Assembly (NCBI RefSeq): GCF_011759375.1
Contig: NZ_JAARML010000001.1
Span: forward strand, 1,488,001-1,552,000
DNA: 64,000 nt
Direction: 5' to 3'
From: Paraflavitalea devenefica
Lineage (GTDB): Bacteria; Bacteroidota; Bacteroidia; Chitinophagales; Chitinophagaceae
The notes beneath the pieces are model-generated. The model was given only the letters and a program-made list of their open reading frames with translations. It had not been told where the DNA came from and ran no database searches. Positions 15,989-24,993 of the stretch are shown here, in pieces. Each line of letters starts with the position of its first letter. Within the stretch, counting starts at the first letter, position 1. The position numbers were made by a program, and so were the translations under genes.

Positions 15989-17137
15989 TTACTTTTTAAT
16001 GATCCTTCCTTTCCATTCATACTTTCCGAATTTGCCCAGCCATCCTGCTATAATAGTATATAGAATATGAAGGGGCTGCAAAAAAGGAAAATACTTCATC
16101 AGCGCAGTTTGATCGAAGAAAATAGTGACGGCATGCACAAAGGGAAACTCAATGAGCAGTTTGGCCAGTAACAACAGCAGGCAAAAGAAGAGCCAGATGT
16201 TCTGCCAGCAGGCTGCTATGGCGGCCACCAGGAAACAAACATTGATCAGGTACACCAGTAGCAGCGTCCAGAAAATGCGCTTGTCATCATAGCTATCGGC
16301 TTTACTGGCCCAACGGATCCGTTGATGAAAAAAAGCTTTCCAGGTGGCTGCCGGCGCAGTAGATACAATGGCTTCTTTGGCTTTGAGGTAAAATACCTGG
16401 TTGGGATATTTTTTATAGATCTTATGCATCAGCAGCATATCATCGCCGGAAGGGATATTGTCAATGCTGTCGAAGCCGTTGACTTCCTCAAATGCCTTTT
16501 TCTCATAGGCGAGGTTAGCGCCATTGCACATGGAATAAAAACGTTTGGATACTGCCGCCCCGGTGATGCCTTGTAAAGTGATAAAATCCAATGACTGAAA
16601 AATATCCAGCAGGGAAGAGCGGCCCGTTATTTTTACAGGCGCTGCGATGAATTTGGCTTGCGTTGATTCATACAAGGCAGCAATACTATCCAGCCACTGT
16701 TCTCCGAATTGGCAGTCCGCATCGGTTGTAACGATCAGGCTACCCTTTGCGTTGCGGATGCCCACCTCAATAGCTTTTTTCTTGTAAGAACGAATTGGGT
16801 CCCTGCTGTCAATATAATCCGACAGGTTCAGCACGTTTAATGACAGCTCCGGGGAAGTTATGTTACGCAATACAGACAGGGAATTGTCAGTAGAATGATC
16901 ATCTACAATAATTACTTCATATAGTGATTTGGGATAGCGCTGGTTATTCAGCGACTGTAACAGGGCAGGCAGGTTGCTTTCTTCATTGCGGGCAGCAATG
17001 ATCACGGAGATCAATGTGCGGGGTTGGGTACCGGGCAACCGGAAAATGGGCAATTGGTTCCAGGCCCGGTGATAAAAATTAATCAGGATGGCATAAGCCA
17101 CCATCAGTAAAAAGAATATGAAAAGGAATACTGGCAT
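15989..17137 (-). CDS. Membrane-bound family 2 glycosyltransferase
   Basis: A 382-residue GT2 enzyme. An N-terminal helix (residues 1-20) is followed by a GT-A domain with VDDHSTDNS, TTDADC (the DxD-type metal site), GDDMLL, and the QRIRW motif (Q/RxxRW) of processive or membrane GT2 enzymes. Two or three helices follow near the C-terminus (about residues 290-370). It transfers a sugar from a nucleotide donor, perhaps to a lipid or surface polymer. It starts 23 bases after the alpha/beta hydrolase gene stop on the same strand, and the permease gene follows 29 bases later. Confidence 0.9.
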   Translation of the reverse strand: MPVFLFIFFLLMVAYAILINFYHRAWNQLPIFRLPGTQPRTLISVIIAARNEESNLPALLQSLNNQRYPKSLYEVIIVDDHSTDNSLSVLRNITSPELSLNVLNLSDYIDSRDPIRSYKKKAIEVGIRNAKGSLIVTTDADCQFGEQWLDSIAALYESTQAKFIAAPVKITGRSSLLDIFQSLDFITLQGITGAAVSKRFYSMCNGANLAYEKKAFEEVNGFDSIDNIPSGDDMLLMHKIYKKYPNQVFYLKAKEAIVSTAPAATWKAFFHQRIRWASKADSYDDKRIFWTLLLVYLINVCFLVAAIAACWQNIWLFFCLLLLLAKLLIEFPFVHAVTIFFDQTALMKYFPFLQPLHILYTIIAGWLGKFGKYEWKGRIIKK

Positions 17138-17160
17138 GTACAGGAAATTGAATCAATGGG

Positions 17161-17973
17161 TTAAGATTGTAATAATTCAATGATCACCGCTGCATTTTTT
17201 TCCTGTAACACCTGGTGACCGGTTGGAATTATCCGCAACGTACAGAAAGATTCAATACCATGGCGGAATTTTTCTCCCCGCTCATGGCGGATAATGCGGT
17301 CGTACCGGCCATAGAGCAAACGTATGGGAATGCCGTATTGTGTAACAGCTTTTTTAATAATGGGTAGTTCAGGGCTCACAGCACGCATGCAGGTCCACCG
17401 GTTGTACAATTCCTCCCGTACCTGTTTGTCATGAATATAATAACGGGTGAACTTGTAAATGCTCTGGTTGATAAGCCCTATTGCATTACCGGCCTTTAAT
17501 AAACCCATAAACCATTGTGGGTGATGCATGGTAAAACGGAACAGGCGGTTACCGATCATAGTACGGGTGGCCAAACGGTACCAAAAGTTAACCTTTAATC
17601 CGTCGGGCGCCATTAAGATCACTTTGTCGGTTTGTGCCGGTATCTTTTCCAGCAGGGCCAGTGCTGCTCTTCCACCCATGCTAAATCCGGCAATAGATAG
17701 CCGGCCATTATATCCATGTTGCCCGCAAATACTGTTAATAATAGCCAGCAGGTCATCCGTTGAAAAATGGAGCCCTTCATTCCATTGTGTATCGCCATGA
17801 AAGGGAAGGTCAATGGCCAGCAGCCGGTAGCCAGGCGGTAAATGTTTTTCCAGGAAGTGAAAACTCTTTTCCGATTCACCATAGCCATGCAGGCACAGCA
17901 GCAGCTTTTCTCCGCTGCCGCCATAGCTGTAAGTAATCCGGGAAGACTGGTAAGTAATAAAAGCAGTTTGCAT
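17161..17973 (-). CDS. Alpha/beta-hydrolase-fold enzyme
   Basis: A 270-residue cytosolic hydrolase. The nucleophile elbow GFSMGG, the oxyanion-region HGYGESEKSF, and a C-terminal His in PTGHQVLQEKN are visible; the catalytic Asp is probably in LYGRYDRII. No signal peptide. The fold includes esterases, peptidases and lyases, and the sequence does not identify a substrate. It is likely co-transcribed with the glycosyltransferase downstream (23-base gap). Confidence 0.85.
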   Translation of the reverse strand: MQTAFITYQSSRITYSYGGSGEKLLLCLHGYGESEKSFHFLEKHLPPGYRLLAIDLPFHGDTQWNEGLHFSTDDLLAIINSICGQHGYNGRLSIAGFSMGGRAALALLEKIPAQTDKVILMAPDGLKVNFWYRLATRTMIGNRLFRFTMHHPQWFMGLLKAGNAIGLINQSIYKFTRYYIHDKQVREELYNRWTCMRAVSPELPIIKKAVTQYGIPIRLLYGRYDRIIRHERGEKFRHGIESFCTLRIIPTGHQVLQEKNAAVIIELLQS

Positions 17974-18038
17974 GTATAATACAGACTGCGATAAAACTAC
18001 AACATTATTATCAGTAAGCAGGAAGCAGTATGCTGTTG

Positions 18039-19289
18039 TTATTTGCTGAATGGTCGTATAAGGGATTGGCCATCCTGGCCGCTTATACGTATAAAATAAG
18101 CGCCTGCTATCAGGTGAGTAACAGGTATCATTACAATGCCCGTTCCATTGGGTATAGTGCGTTTGAGCCGTTGCAACACAATTCCTGTATTGTTGATGAG
18201 CTCAATAGCAACCGGCTGCGTCCTTGCTGCCATCATCTCCAGTTGAAGTGTTTTACCGGCGGGGACAGGGTACAGTTTCTTTATTGTCAATACCGGTAAT
18301 GTGTTTTTGACAGTGGCCATTTTTGAGTAATACATGCGCTCCCGCTCCCGGATAGCAAGCCGGTAATAACTGGTGCCCGGCAGCGGCGTCTCGTCTGTAA
18401 ACGTATAGGAATGATTACCTGCCTGTTTTTGGACGGGTATTTGTTGCAGCGATTCAAAGCCTTGCCCGTTATGACTGCGCTGTATCGTAAATGCTCCATC
18501 CGGGTCATCATGTGTCGCCGTCCATTTTATCATTACCTTTTTATCCTGTAAAGCTGCTGTGAATTGATGTAGCTTAATGGGCAGGGCAATGCCAAATACA
18601 TTTTTGGCTTGTACCCTTTCAAATAAGATACGGTGGCCGGTATTGTTAAAGTGAATATCATCAACAGCCGACTTATAAGCGGGTAGGATCGTACTGTCTG
18701 CCGGGTTGTACATGCCGTCATAAAAATTGATGGTATTGCTAACTCCAAAACGGTTAATGATAGAGTCTTTAATATCGGCCAGCTTCCGTTTAACGGCCGA
18801 AGTATTAAAGGCCGCATCGCCACGTGGTTGGGTAGTGGCAATATAGCATTTGTTGCCAAGCCTGGTGGCCGAGTCATAGATGGTTTGCAGGCAGGTCATG
18901 ATCTCTGCAATAGTAAATGTATTGTAACCATTGGTAGGATAGTTGACAATCACAACGCCGTTCTCTGGTATGGCCATGCCGGCCAGCAGGCTTACGGCCA
19001 TGGTGACATTGTAGCCGGGTTGAGGTCCCGGGCTGCCTGAGGGTGGCGAATAGCTGGTAGGCATTCCCTGATAGCAGGTGTATCCGCCCACGCCGAGGTT
19101 ATGTACCACACTGGCTATACCTTGCTGCGTTACATAATAATGCCTGAAGCGGCCTACCCAGGAACTGTCCAATGGAAAACTGCCCGTGCCCCCGGCAGTG
19201 GAAGAGCCGATCGCTACCATTCGCATATTTTGTGAGAAACTCATGGTACAGCTACAGCCGCACAGCAAAAAAAGATAAAGATGTTTCAT
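18039..19289 (-). CDS. Secreted SGNH/GDSL-type hydrolase with T9SS sorting domain
   Basis: A 416-residue secreted protein: signal peptide (residues 1-20), then an SGNH hydrolase domain and a C-terminal T9SS type A domain (last about 80 residues, beginning KKLYPVPAGKTLQLEM and ending in IRPFSK). The first SGNH block reads AIGSSTAGGTG, so the usual GDS is GSS; the last block DDIHFNNTGH supplies Asp and His. A fibronectin-like beta region links the two. Such enzymes deacetylate or de-esterify polysaccharides. Export would be across the outer membrane by the type IX system. It is monocistronic. Confidence 0.87.
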   Translation of the reverse strand: MKHLYLFLLCGCSCTMSFSQNMRMVAIGSSTAGGTGSFPLDSSWVGRFRHYYVTQQGIASVVHNLGVGGYTCYQGMPTSYSPPSGSPGPQPGYNVTMAVSLLAGMAIPENGVVIVNYPTNGYNTFTIAEIMTCLQTIYDSATRLGNKCYIATTQPRGDAAFNTSAVKRKLADIKDSIINRFGVSNTINFYDGMYNPADSTILPAYKSAVDDIHFNNTGHRILFERVQAKNVFGIALPIKLHQFTAALQDKKVMIKWTATHDDPDGAFTIQRSHNGQGFESLQQIPVQKQAGNHSYTFTDETPLPGTSYYRLAIRERERMYYSKMATVKNTLPVLTIKKLYPVPAGKTLQLEMMAARTQPVAIELINNTGIVLQRLKRTIPNGTGIVMIPVTHLIAGAYFIRISGQDGQSLIRPFSK

Positions 19290-19452
19290 GTAGACCGGTT
19301 TAGGTCAGACAGTATAAATGCACATAGTGGTACAAACAGGTAGGATTAGCGGTACAAAACGGGTACGATCAACAAAGAGGGTGGGAAAACGAAGCTAATG
19401 CAATTGGTTTGAATGTTAAATAACCAGCACTAGGATTTATTTGTTAAATAAC

Positions 19453-19483
19453 TTGCCGGAGATGGGGAAATTCCGTAAGTTTG
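19453..19483 (+). promoter_or_regulatory. Bacteroidota promoter of the marR-acyl-CoA dehydrogenase unit
   Basis: TTG (19453-19455), a 20-base spacer and TAAGTTTG (19476-19483) are a full match to the Bacteroidota promoter. The predicted transcription start falls around 19489, inside the operator. Confidence 0.8.
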
Positions 19484-19485
19484 GA

Positions 19486-19503
19486 TAGTTGTATAAACAA
19501 CTA
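19486..19503 (+). promoter_or_regulatory. 18-bp perfect inverted repeat, likely MarR operator
   Basis: TAGTTGT-ATAA-ACAACTA has two perfect 7-base arms. It begins three bases after the -7 box, covers the predicted transcription start and ends one base before the marR ATG. This is where a self-regulating MarR repressor would bind. Confidence 0.75.
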
Positions 19504-19504
19504 T

Positions 19505-19945
19505 ATGTCAAACAACCAATTCAGGAAAGGAGAACTCTATAGCTTTATTACAGGTAAGGCCTCCACAGCCATCGCGAGGCGGCTGCAGAAAAAGTTTAAT
19601 ACAGCCGGCCTGAATGTGACCATTGAGCAATGGAGTGTATTGTATCACCTGTGGAAACAGGATGGCATTAGTCAGCAGGAATTATGCAATGCTACTTTCC
19701 GCGACAAGCCCAGCATAACCCGGCTGGTAGATAACCTGGAAAAATTACAACTGGTAAAAAGGGTATCATCCGATGCAGACCGCCGTATGAACCTGATCTT
19801 CCTTACCAAGCAGGCGCAAAAGCTGCAGGAACAAAGCATGGAACTGGCAGAAGAAACATTGAATGAAGCCTTGCAGGGCGTGCCGCCGGAGCGGATTGAA
19901 GTGTGTAAGGAAGTGTTACAGATCGTGTATGACAATTTAAAATAG
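19505..19945 (+). CDS. MarR-family transcriptional regulator
   Basis: A 146-residue winged-helix regulator from ATG 19505 (MSNNQFRKGELYSFITGKA). The DNA-binding region ISQQELCNATFRDKPSITRLVDNLEKLQLVKR and the wing DADRRMNLIFLT are typical of MarR. The TTG at 19481 is in frame but lies inside the promoter, so it is not the start. The gene is followed after 45 bases by the acyl-CoA dehydrogenase gene, its probable target, and is likely autoregulated through the palindrome at 19486-19503. The effector may be an acyl-CoA or aromatic compound (inference from context). Confidence 0.92.
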   Translation: MSNNQFRKGELYSFITGKASTAIARRLQKKFNTAGLNVTIEQWSVLYHLWKQDGISQQELCNATFRDKPSITRLVDNLEKLQLVKRVSSDADRRMNLIFLTKQAQKLQEQSMELAEETLNEALQGVPPERIEVCKEVLQIVYDNLK

Positions 19946-19990
19946 CCATCCATTAACAACGATTGACTATTCATCTATTAAAACGTTTTT

Positions 19991-21784
19991 ATGAGCAGCG
20001 CAACACAACAGAACACCAGCCTGAAGGGCGGCGAATGGCTGATCAAAGAAAGTTCCGCTTTTGATACCTTTATCCCCGAGGATTTTAATGAGGAGCAGCA
20101 GATGGTAAAAGACATGTGTGTGTCTTTTCTGGATGCGGAGATATTGCCCATCATTGACCGCATTGATAAACTGGAGCCAGGGCTGATGCCTTCGCTGGTG
20201 GCCAAAGCAGGGGAGCAGGGTTTACTGGGCGCTTCAATCCCGGAAGCCTATGGCGGTCTGGGTAAGGATTTTATCACCTCTACCCTGGTAAATGAGGGTT
20301 TGGGAGGTGGTTTCTCTTTCTCTGTTGCCGTGGCTGCTCATACCGGTATCGGCACCCTACCGATCCTATACTTTGGTACAGAAGCCCAGAAGCAAAAATA
20401 TATTCCCAAGCTGGCCACCGGTGAGTGGAAAGGCGCTTATGGCCTTACGGAACCGGATAGTGGCAGTGACGCGCTGGGGGCCAAAACTACGGCCAAATTG
20501 AGCGCTGATGGCAAATATTACCTGCTGAACGGGCAGAAATGCTGGATCACCAATGGTGGCTTTGCCGATGTCTACACTGTATTTGCCAAGGTTGACGGTG
20601 ATAAGTTTACCGGCTTTATCGTGGAAAGAAGCTTTGAAGGGTTTACACAAGGACAGGAAGAACACAAAATGGGTATTAAAGGTTCCTCTACTGTTCAGTT
20701 GTATTTCCAGGACTGTAAAGTGCCTGTTGAAAATGTATTGGGTGAGATCGGCAAAGGACACATTATCGCTTTTAACATCCTCAACATTGGCCGTTTAAAG
20801 CTCTGTGCTGCTGCATTGGGCGGCGCCAAAAGGGCTGCTACTACTTCTATTCAATATGCCAACACACGTGAGCAGTTTAAAACGCCTATTGCCAACTTTG
20901 GCGCTATTAAGCACAAGCTGGCCGAAATGGCTATTAAGATGTGGGTGGCGGAAAGTGCTTTATATCGTACCTCCAAATGGATTGATGATAAAGAACAGGA
21001 ATTGCTTGGTGCCGGCAAACCCTTCAATGAGTCCTTGCTGGGCGCTGCGGAAGAATATGCTATTGAGTGCGCCATGCTGAAAGTATTTGGTAGTGAGATG
21101 CTGGACTTTGTGGTAGATGAAGGCGTACAGGTGCATGGCGGTAATGGATTCAGCGATGAGTATATTATCTCAAAGGGGTACCGCGACAGCCGCATCAACC
21201 GCATCTATGAAGGCACCAACGAGATCAACCGCCTGCTTACCGTGGATATGGTGCTGAAACGTGCCATGAAGGGGCGCCTGGACCTGATGGGCCCTGCGAT
21301 GGCAGTGCAGAAAGAGCTCATGAGCATTCCCGATTTTAGCAGCGGGGAAGAAGAAGCCTTTGCCAAAGAGAAGAAGGCGATTGCCAATTTTAAAAAGGCC
21401 ATCCTTATGACAGCAGGCGCCGCCGTACAAAAGCTGATGATGAAGCTGGAGAGTGAACAGGAAGTACTCATGAATATTGCTGATATGGCCATTGAAACCT
21501 TCAATGCAGAAAGTGCTTTGCTGAGGGCCATTAAGCTGGTGGAACGTAAAGGAGAAGCTGCCTGCCAGTTTGAACTGGATATCATGCGCACTTACCTGTA
21601 TGATGCAGCGGACAAGATCAATAAATACGGCAAGGATGCCATCAATGCCTTTGCAGAAGGTGATGAACAACGCATGATGTTGCTGGGCATAAAACGCTTT
21701 ACCAAGGTGGATGTGTTCAATGCCAAAGAAGCCCGTCGCAGGATTGCCGCAAAACTCATTAGCGATAATAAATATTCATTGTAA
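19991..21784 (+). CDS. Acyl-CoA dehydrogenase, long form with C-terminal extension
   Basis: A 597-residue FAD enzyme for the first step of fatty-acid beta-oxidation. Core motifs: GAYGLTEPDSGSDA (residues 148-161), WITNGG (185-190), and the catalytic base Glu407 in RIYEGTNEINR. It is about 200 residues longer than medium-chain enzymes; the C-terminal helical extension (after about residue 420) resembles that of very-long-chain/ACAD9-type dehydrogenases. It lies between the MarR regulator and a Dabb protein, with gaps of 45 and 1 base, forming one unit. Confidence 0.95.
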   Translation: MSSATQQNTSLKGGEWLIKESSAFDTFIPEDFNEEQQMVKDMCVSFLDAEILPIIDRIDKLEPGLMPSLVAKAGEQGLLGASIPEAYGGLGKDFITSTLVNEGLGGGFSFSVAVAAHTGIGTLPILYFGTEAQKQKYIPKLATGEWKGAYGLTEPDSGSDALGAKTTAKLSADGKYYLLNGQKCWITNGGFADVYTVFAKVDGDKFTGFIVERSFEGFTQGQEEHKMGIKGSSTVQLYFQDCKVPVENVLGEIGKGHIIAFNILNIGRLKLCAAALGGAKRAATTSIQYANTREQFKTPIANFGAIKHKLAEMAIKMWVAESALYRTSKWIDDKEQELLGAGKPFNESLLGAAEEYAIECAMLKVFGSEMLDFVVDEGVQVHGGNGFSDEYIISKGYRDSRINRIYEGTNEINRLLTVDMVLKRAMKGRLDLMGPAMAVQKELMSIPDFSSGEEEAFAKEKKAIANFKKAILMTAGAAVQKLMMKLESEQEVLMNIADMAIETFNAESALLRAIKLVERKGEAACQFELDIMRTYLYDAADKINKYGKDAINAFAEGDEQRMMLLGIKRFTKVDVFNAKEARRRIAAKLISDNKYSL

Positions 21785-21785
21785 T

Positions 21786-22196
21786 ATGAGCACTACCCGT
21801 CGTGAATTTATTGCCAGTACTGGTAAGGCTGCTGTTGCCGGAGGATTGTTTACATTAGCGGAAAATAATACTTCCGACATGGCCGAAAATAAGTTCATCC
21901 ACCACGTATATTTCTGGTTAAAGAATCCCGATAGTAAAGAAGACAAGGCGAAGCTGGTAGCAGGGCTGAAAAAATTGGCTACTGTAAAAACCATCAAATG
22001 GTTCCACATCGGTCAGCCGGCCGATACCAACCGGGAAGTGATTGACAGAAGCTATGCCGTTTCCTGGTGCCTGATGTTCGACAATGATGCCGATCAGGCG
22101 AGCTACCAGACCGATCCTATCCACCTGAAGTTTATAGAAGAGTGTTCTTCTTTGTGGAATAAAGTTGTAGTGTATGACTCAGTAGATGCCAAATGA
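21786..22196 (+). CDS. Dabb (stress-responsive alpha/beta barrel) protein with Tat-like signal
   Basis: A 136-residue protein. The N-terminus carries a twin-Arg-like signal (TRREFIASTGKAAVAGG), then a Dabb ferredoxin-like domain beginning IHHVYFWLK, with KTIKWFHIGQPADT and the conserved AVSWCLMFDNDADQASYQ strand-helix. Dabb proteins dimerise into a barrel; functions vary. ATG 21786 follows the dehydrogenase stop by one base, so it is coupled to it. The stop overlaps the start of the next gene (22193) by 4 bases. Confidence 0.85.
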   Translation: MSTTRREFIASTGKAAVAGGLFTLAENNTSDMAENKFIHHVYFWLKNPDSKEDKAKLVAGLKKLATVKTIKWFHIGQPADTNREVIDRSYAVSWCLMFDNDADQASYQTDPIHLKFIEECSSLWNKVVVYDSVDAK

Positions 22197-22603
22197 GGGG
22201 CTACCTATTAATTGAAAAGTCTTTCACACCGGGCGAAGAAACCTTTGTGGAAAGTCCATCCAGCGAAAACAACTTTGCGGTTGTTTTTGAAGATGATGGG
22301 GATACAGGATACTTCTATGCGCTTGAACTGGCGCCCGACACCGGTGGCCAACGTATCCTGGATGCCTTGCATATTTATAATGTGGAAGAAGTGACAGGAA
22401 CAGAAAAGCCCTGGGCCCTTAAAATAATCTGGTCGAGGGATTGGCTCAAGTGTGCGCTGGTCATTAATGCACATTGCCATGCTGTCTTTGATTTTGAAAA
22501 CCAGGGAGGGTACAACCTTAATGAGTTTCCGCCGCCCAATACTATCTGGACAAAAGGCGACAGGAAGCTAACGAATGCACTGATCGCTGATATCTTTAAA
22601 TAA
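22193..22603 (+). CDS. DUF2251-like small cytosolic protein
   Basis: A 136-residue acidic protein starting in the ATGA overlap with the Dabb gene, so it is the last gene of the MarR unit. The central segment FAVVFEDDGDTGYFYALEL resembles the DUF2251 family, whose role is unknown. Trp residues (KPWALKIIWSRDWLKCA) follow. No signal peptide or catalytic motif. A long terminator hairpin begins right after the stop. Confidence 0.75.
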   Translation: MRGYLLIEKSFTPGEETFVESPSSENNFAVVFEDDGDTGYFYALELAPDTGGQRILDALHIYNVEEVTGTEKPWALKIIWSRDWLKCALVINAHCHAVFDFENQGGYNLNEFPPPNTIWTKGDRKLTNALIADIFK

Positions 22604-22604
22604 G

Positions 22605-22660
22605 AAGACCTGACAGGTTTCGTTTGTTACGAAAAAAGAAACCTGTCAGGTCTTATATAT
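22605..22660. terminator. Long 17-bp inverted repeat ending the MarR unit and facing pgl
   Basis: Arms AAGACCTGACAGGTTTC (22605-22621) and GAAACCTGTCAGGTCTT (22638-22654) match perfectly across a 16-base loop. It sits between convergent genes and probably ends both transcripts. It shares the CCTGTCAGG core with the palindrome at 11039-11053, so it may also belong to a repeat family. Confidence 0.8.
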
Positions 22661-22663
22661 TAG

Positions 22664-23389
22664 TTATTTCAAACCCGCTGTTGCGGCTTCATCTACAAAC
22701 CAATGCAATTCACCGGAGGCAGGTTGTATGATCTGCGAGGGATACTGATCTACATTGCGTTCTCCTTTCAGCACCTGTTGTAGGGCATGTGCTTTATTAC
22801 TGCCAAATGTAAGAAAGGCCACCTTACGGGCGCGGTTCACCACAGGTGCTGTGAGTGTAATACGGTACATCTCCTGAGGCGCCAGGTAATAAGCTGTTAC
22901 CCATGCCTTTGTTTCGTGAATAACGGGGGTATGAGGAAAGAGCGATAGTGTATGGCCATCATCACCCATGCCATTCAGTACCAGGTCGAACGTAGCGCCT
23001 TCGGCGGGAAAATACTGATACAGTATCTGTTCGTAATCGGCGGCTGATGCTTCCGGCGTTATACCGTCTGTTTTCATGATATGCACCTGCTCTTTTACCA
23101 CGGGTACATGGTTCAGTAATTGCTCAAAGGTCATCCGGGCATTATTACGGCTATCTGTAAATGGCACAGCCCGCTCATCGCCCCAGAAAATATGCAGTTT
23201 ACTCCAGTCGATCCTTTCCCGGTAAGGGGTGGCAGCCAGCAGTTCATATAGTAATTTAGGAGAATTACCTCCTGTCAGCACCCAGGTAAAACGGTCCTGC
23301 GTTTGTAAGGTGGTTTCAATATGGCTGGTGATCCACTCTGCCAGCGCATGGCTTAACGCCGTAGGTTCTTGATGAAGATGAAGCTGCAT
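22664..23389 (-). CDS. pgl: 6-phosphogluconolactonase
   Basis: A 241-residue enzyme of the DevB/SOL family that hydrolyses 6-phosphogluconolactone. Motifs: TGGNSPK (phosphate-binding), DERAVPFTDSRNNARM, and GMGDDGHTLSLFPH, which includes the catalytic His. It is the last gene of the gnd-zwf-pgl set on the - strand, which codes for the whole oxidative pentose phosphate pathway (NADPH and ribulose 5-phosphate). It lies 42 bases after zwf. Confidence 0.95.
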   Translation of the reverse strand: MQLHLHQEPTALSHALAEWITSHIETTLQTQDRFTWVLTGGNSPKLLYELLAATPYRERIDWSKLHIFWGDERAVPFTDSRNNARMTFEQLLNHVPVVKEQVHIMKTDGITPEASAADYEQILYQYFPAEGATFDLVLNGMGDDGHTLSLFPHTPVIHETKAWVTAYYLAPQEMYRITLTAPVVNRARKVAFLTFGSNKAHALQQVLKGERNVDQYPSQIIQPASGELHWFVDEAATAGLK

Positions 23390-23431
23390 GGGTAATAATG
23401 AATAATCAATAATAAATAATCACTTTTCCGG

Positions 23432-24973
23432 TTACTTCGTTCCAACCTCCGACTTCGTATTTACCTGCTTTTGTATCGGCAGATTAACCCAGTTATGGCC
23501 ATCGCGGGCAATCAATGCTTCTGCATCTTCAGGGCCCCAGTTATCCGGTGCATAGTTGGGGAAATCTACCGGCGGCCTGGCTTCCCAGGTTTCAAGGATC
23601 GGCATGATGATCTTCCAGGCAGCTTCTACCTGGTCGGAACGCATGAATAAAGTAGCATTGCCTTCCATGACGTCCAGCAACAGCGTTTCGTATGCTTCCG
23701 GTTCTTCCTCATCATACGCATCTTTATAGCTGAAGATCATATCCACCGGATTCAGGGTCATAGACTGGCCCGGGCGCTTGGCCTGGAAGCGCAGGCGGAT
23801 GTCCATTTCCGGTTGAATACTGATCGTAAGTCTGTTGGGGCGCCATGTTTCTGCCGCTTCCGGGGGGAATGCATAGTAAGGGGCCGGACGGAATTGTATG
23901 GTGATAATGGTTGACTTCTGGTGCATGCGTTTGCCGGTGCGCACATAAAAAGGCACATCCTGCCAGCGCCAGTTGTCAATATAGAACTTAACGGCTGCAA
24001 AAGTATCTACCGGAGAGCCGGGCGCCACATTCTTTTCCTGGCGGTAGCCCGGTACATTCTTGCCTTTCATCCAGCCTTCAGAATACTGTCCGCGTACAGC
24101 GTGGGCATGTACATCTTCATTCGTGATGCGGCGAATGGCATTCAGCACATCTACTTTCTTATTACGGATCTCATCTGCTTCAAAAGAAACAGGCGCTTCC
24201 ATGGCAATCATACACATTAGTTGCAGGATATGGTTCTGCACCATATCGCGCAGTGCGCCGGAGCTTTCATAATAGTCGCCACGGCCTTCCACGCCTACGG
24301 TTTCTGCTGCCGTGATCTGTACATGCTCAATATAATTCCTGTTCCAGATGGGTTCAAACAGGGCATTGGCAAAGCGCAGGGCCAATATGTTCTGTACAGT
24401 TTCTTTTCCGAGATAGTGGTCTATCCGGTAGATCTGTTTTTCATCGAACATAGAACTCAATAACTGGTTCAGCTCATGCGCGCTCTTAAGGTCATGGCCA
24501 AAAGGTTTCTCTACTACAATGCGTGTACACTTCGTATCGGAACATATATTGAGCGGGCCCAGCTTGCTGGCAATGTCCGGCACCAGTTGCGGGGCAACGG
24601 CCATATAGAAAATAACATTGGGATGCTCGCCAAATTCCTTTTCCTTTTCTTTTACGATCTCTGCAATCTTCTGGTAATCCGCTTCATTGGAGGCGTCCAT
24701 TTGCAGGTAAGATACATTTTGTGAAAAGGTGGTCCACTTGCCATTCTGCTCACCCTTGCGGCGGGAAAACTGCTGAATGCCATCCAGCAAATGTTTACGA
24801 TAGTCTTCATTCGTGTAGGGTCTTCTGCCAATACCCACGATGCTGAATTTATCGGGCATCCAGTTATCAATAAACAGGTTGTATAAGGCGGGGGATAATT
24901 TGCGGTGATTCAGGTCGCCGCTGCCACCAAAAATGAACAACAGGGATGCTGGTGGACGTTTGTGATTTTGCAT
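23432..24973 (-). CDS. zwf: Glucose-6-phosphate 1-dehydrogenase
   Basis: A 513-residue enzyme that oxidises glucose 6-phosphate to the lactone. The nucleotide-binding [10 protein letters not shown] (16-25) and the signature RIDHYLGKE (183-191, with the substrate-binding His and Lys) are intact; EKPFGHD is also present. Length is normal for the family. It lies between gnd (20 bases upstream) and pgl. Confidence 0.97.
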   Translation of the reverse strand: MQNHKRPPASLLFIFGGSGDLNHRKLSPALYNLFIDNWMPDKFSIVGIGRRPYTNEDYRKHLLDGIQQFSRRKGEQNGKWTTFSQNVSYLQMDASNEADYQKIAEIVKEKEKEFGEHPNVIFYMAVAPQLVPDIASKLGPLNICSDTKCTRIVVEKPFGHDLKSAHELNQLLSSMFDEKQIYRIDHYLGKETVQNILALRFANALFEPIWNRNYIEHVQITAAETVGVEGRGDYYESSGALRDMVQNHILQLMCMIAMEAPVSFEADEIRNKKVDVLNAIRRITNEDVHAHAVRGQYSEGWMKGKNVPGYRQEKNVAPGSPVDTFAAVKFYIDNWRWQDVPFYVRTGKRMHQKSTIITIQFRPAPYYAFPPEAAETWRPNRLTISIQPEMDIRLRFQAKRPGQSMTLNPVDMIFSYKDAYDEEEPEAYETLLLDVMEGNATLFMRSDQVEAAWKIIMPILETWEARPPVDFPNYAPDNWGPEDAEALIARDGHNWVNLPIQKQVNTKSEVGTK

Positions 24974-24993
24974 ATATGTTAGTTTGCGCCGGA

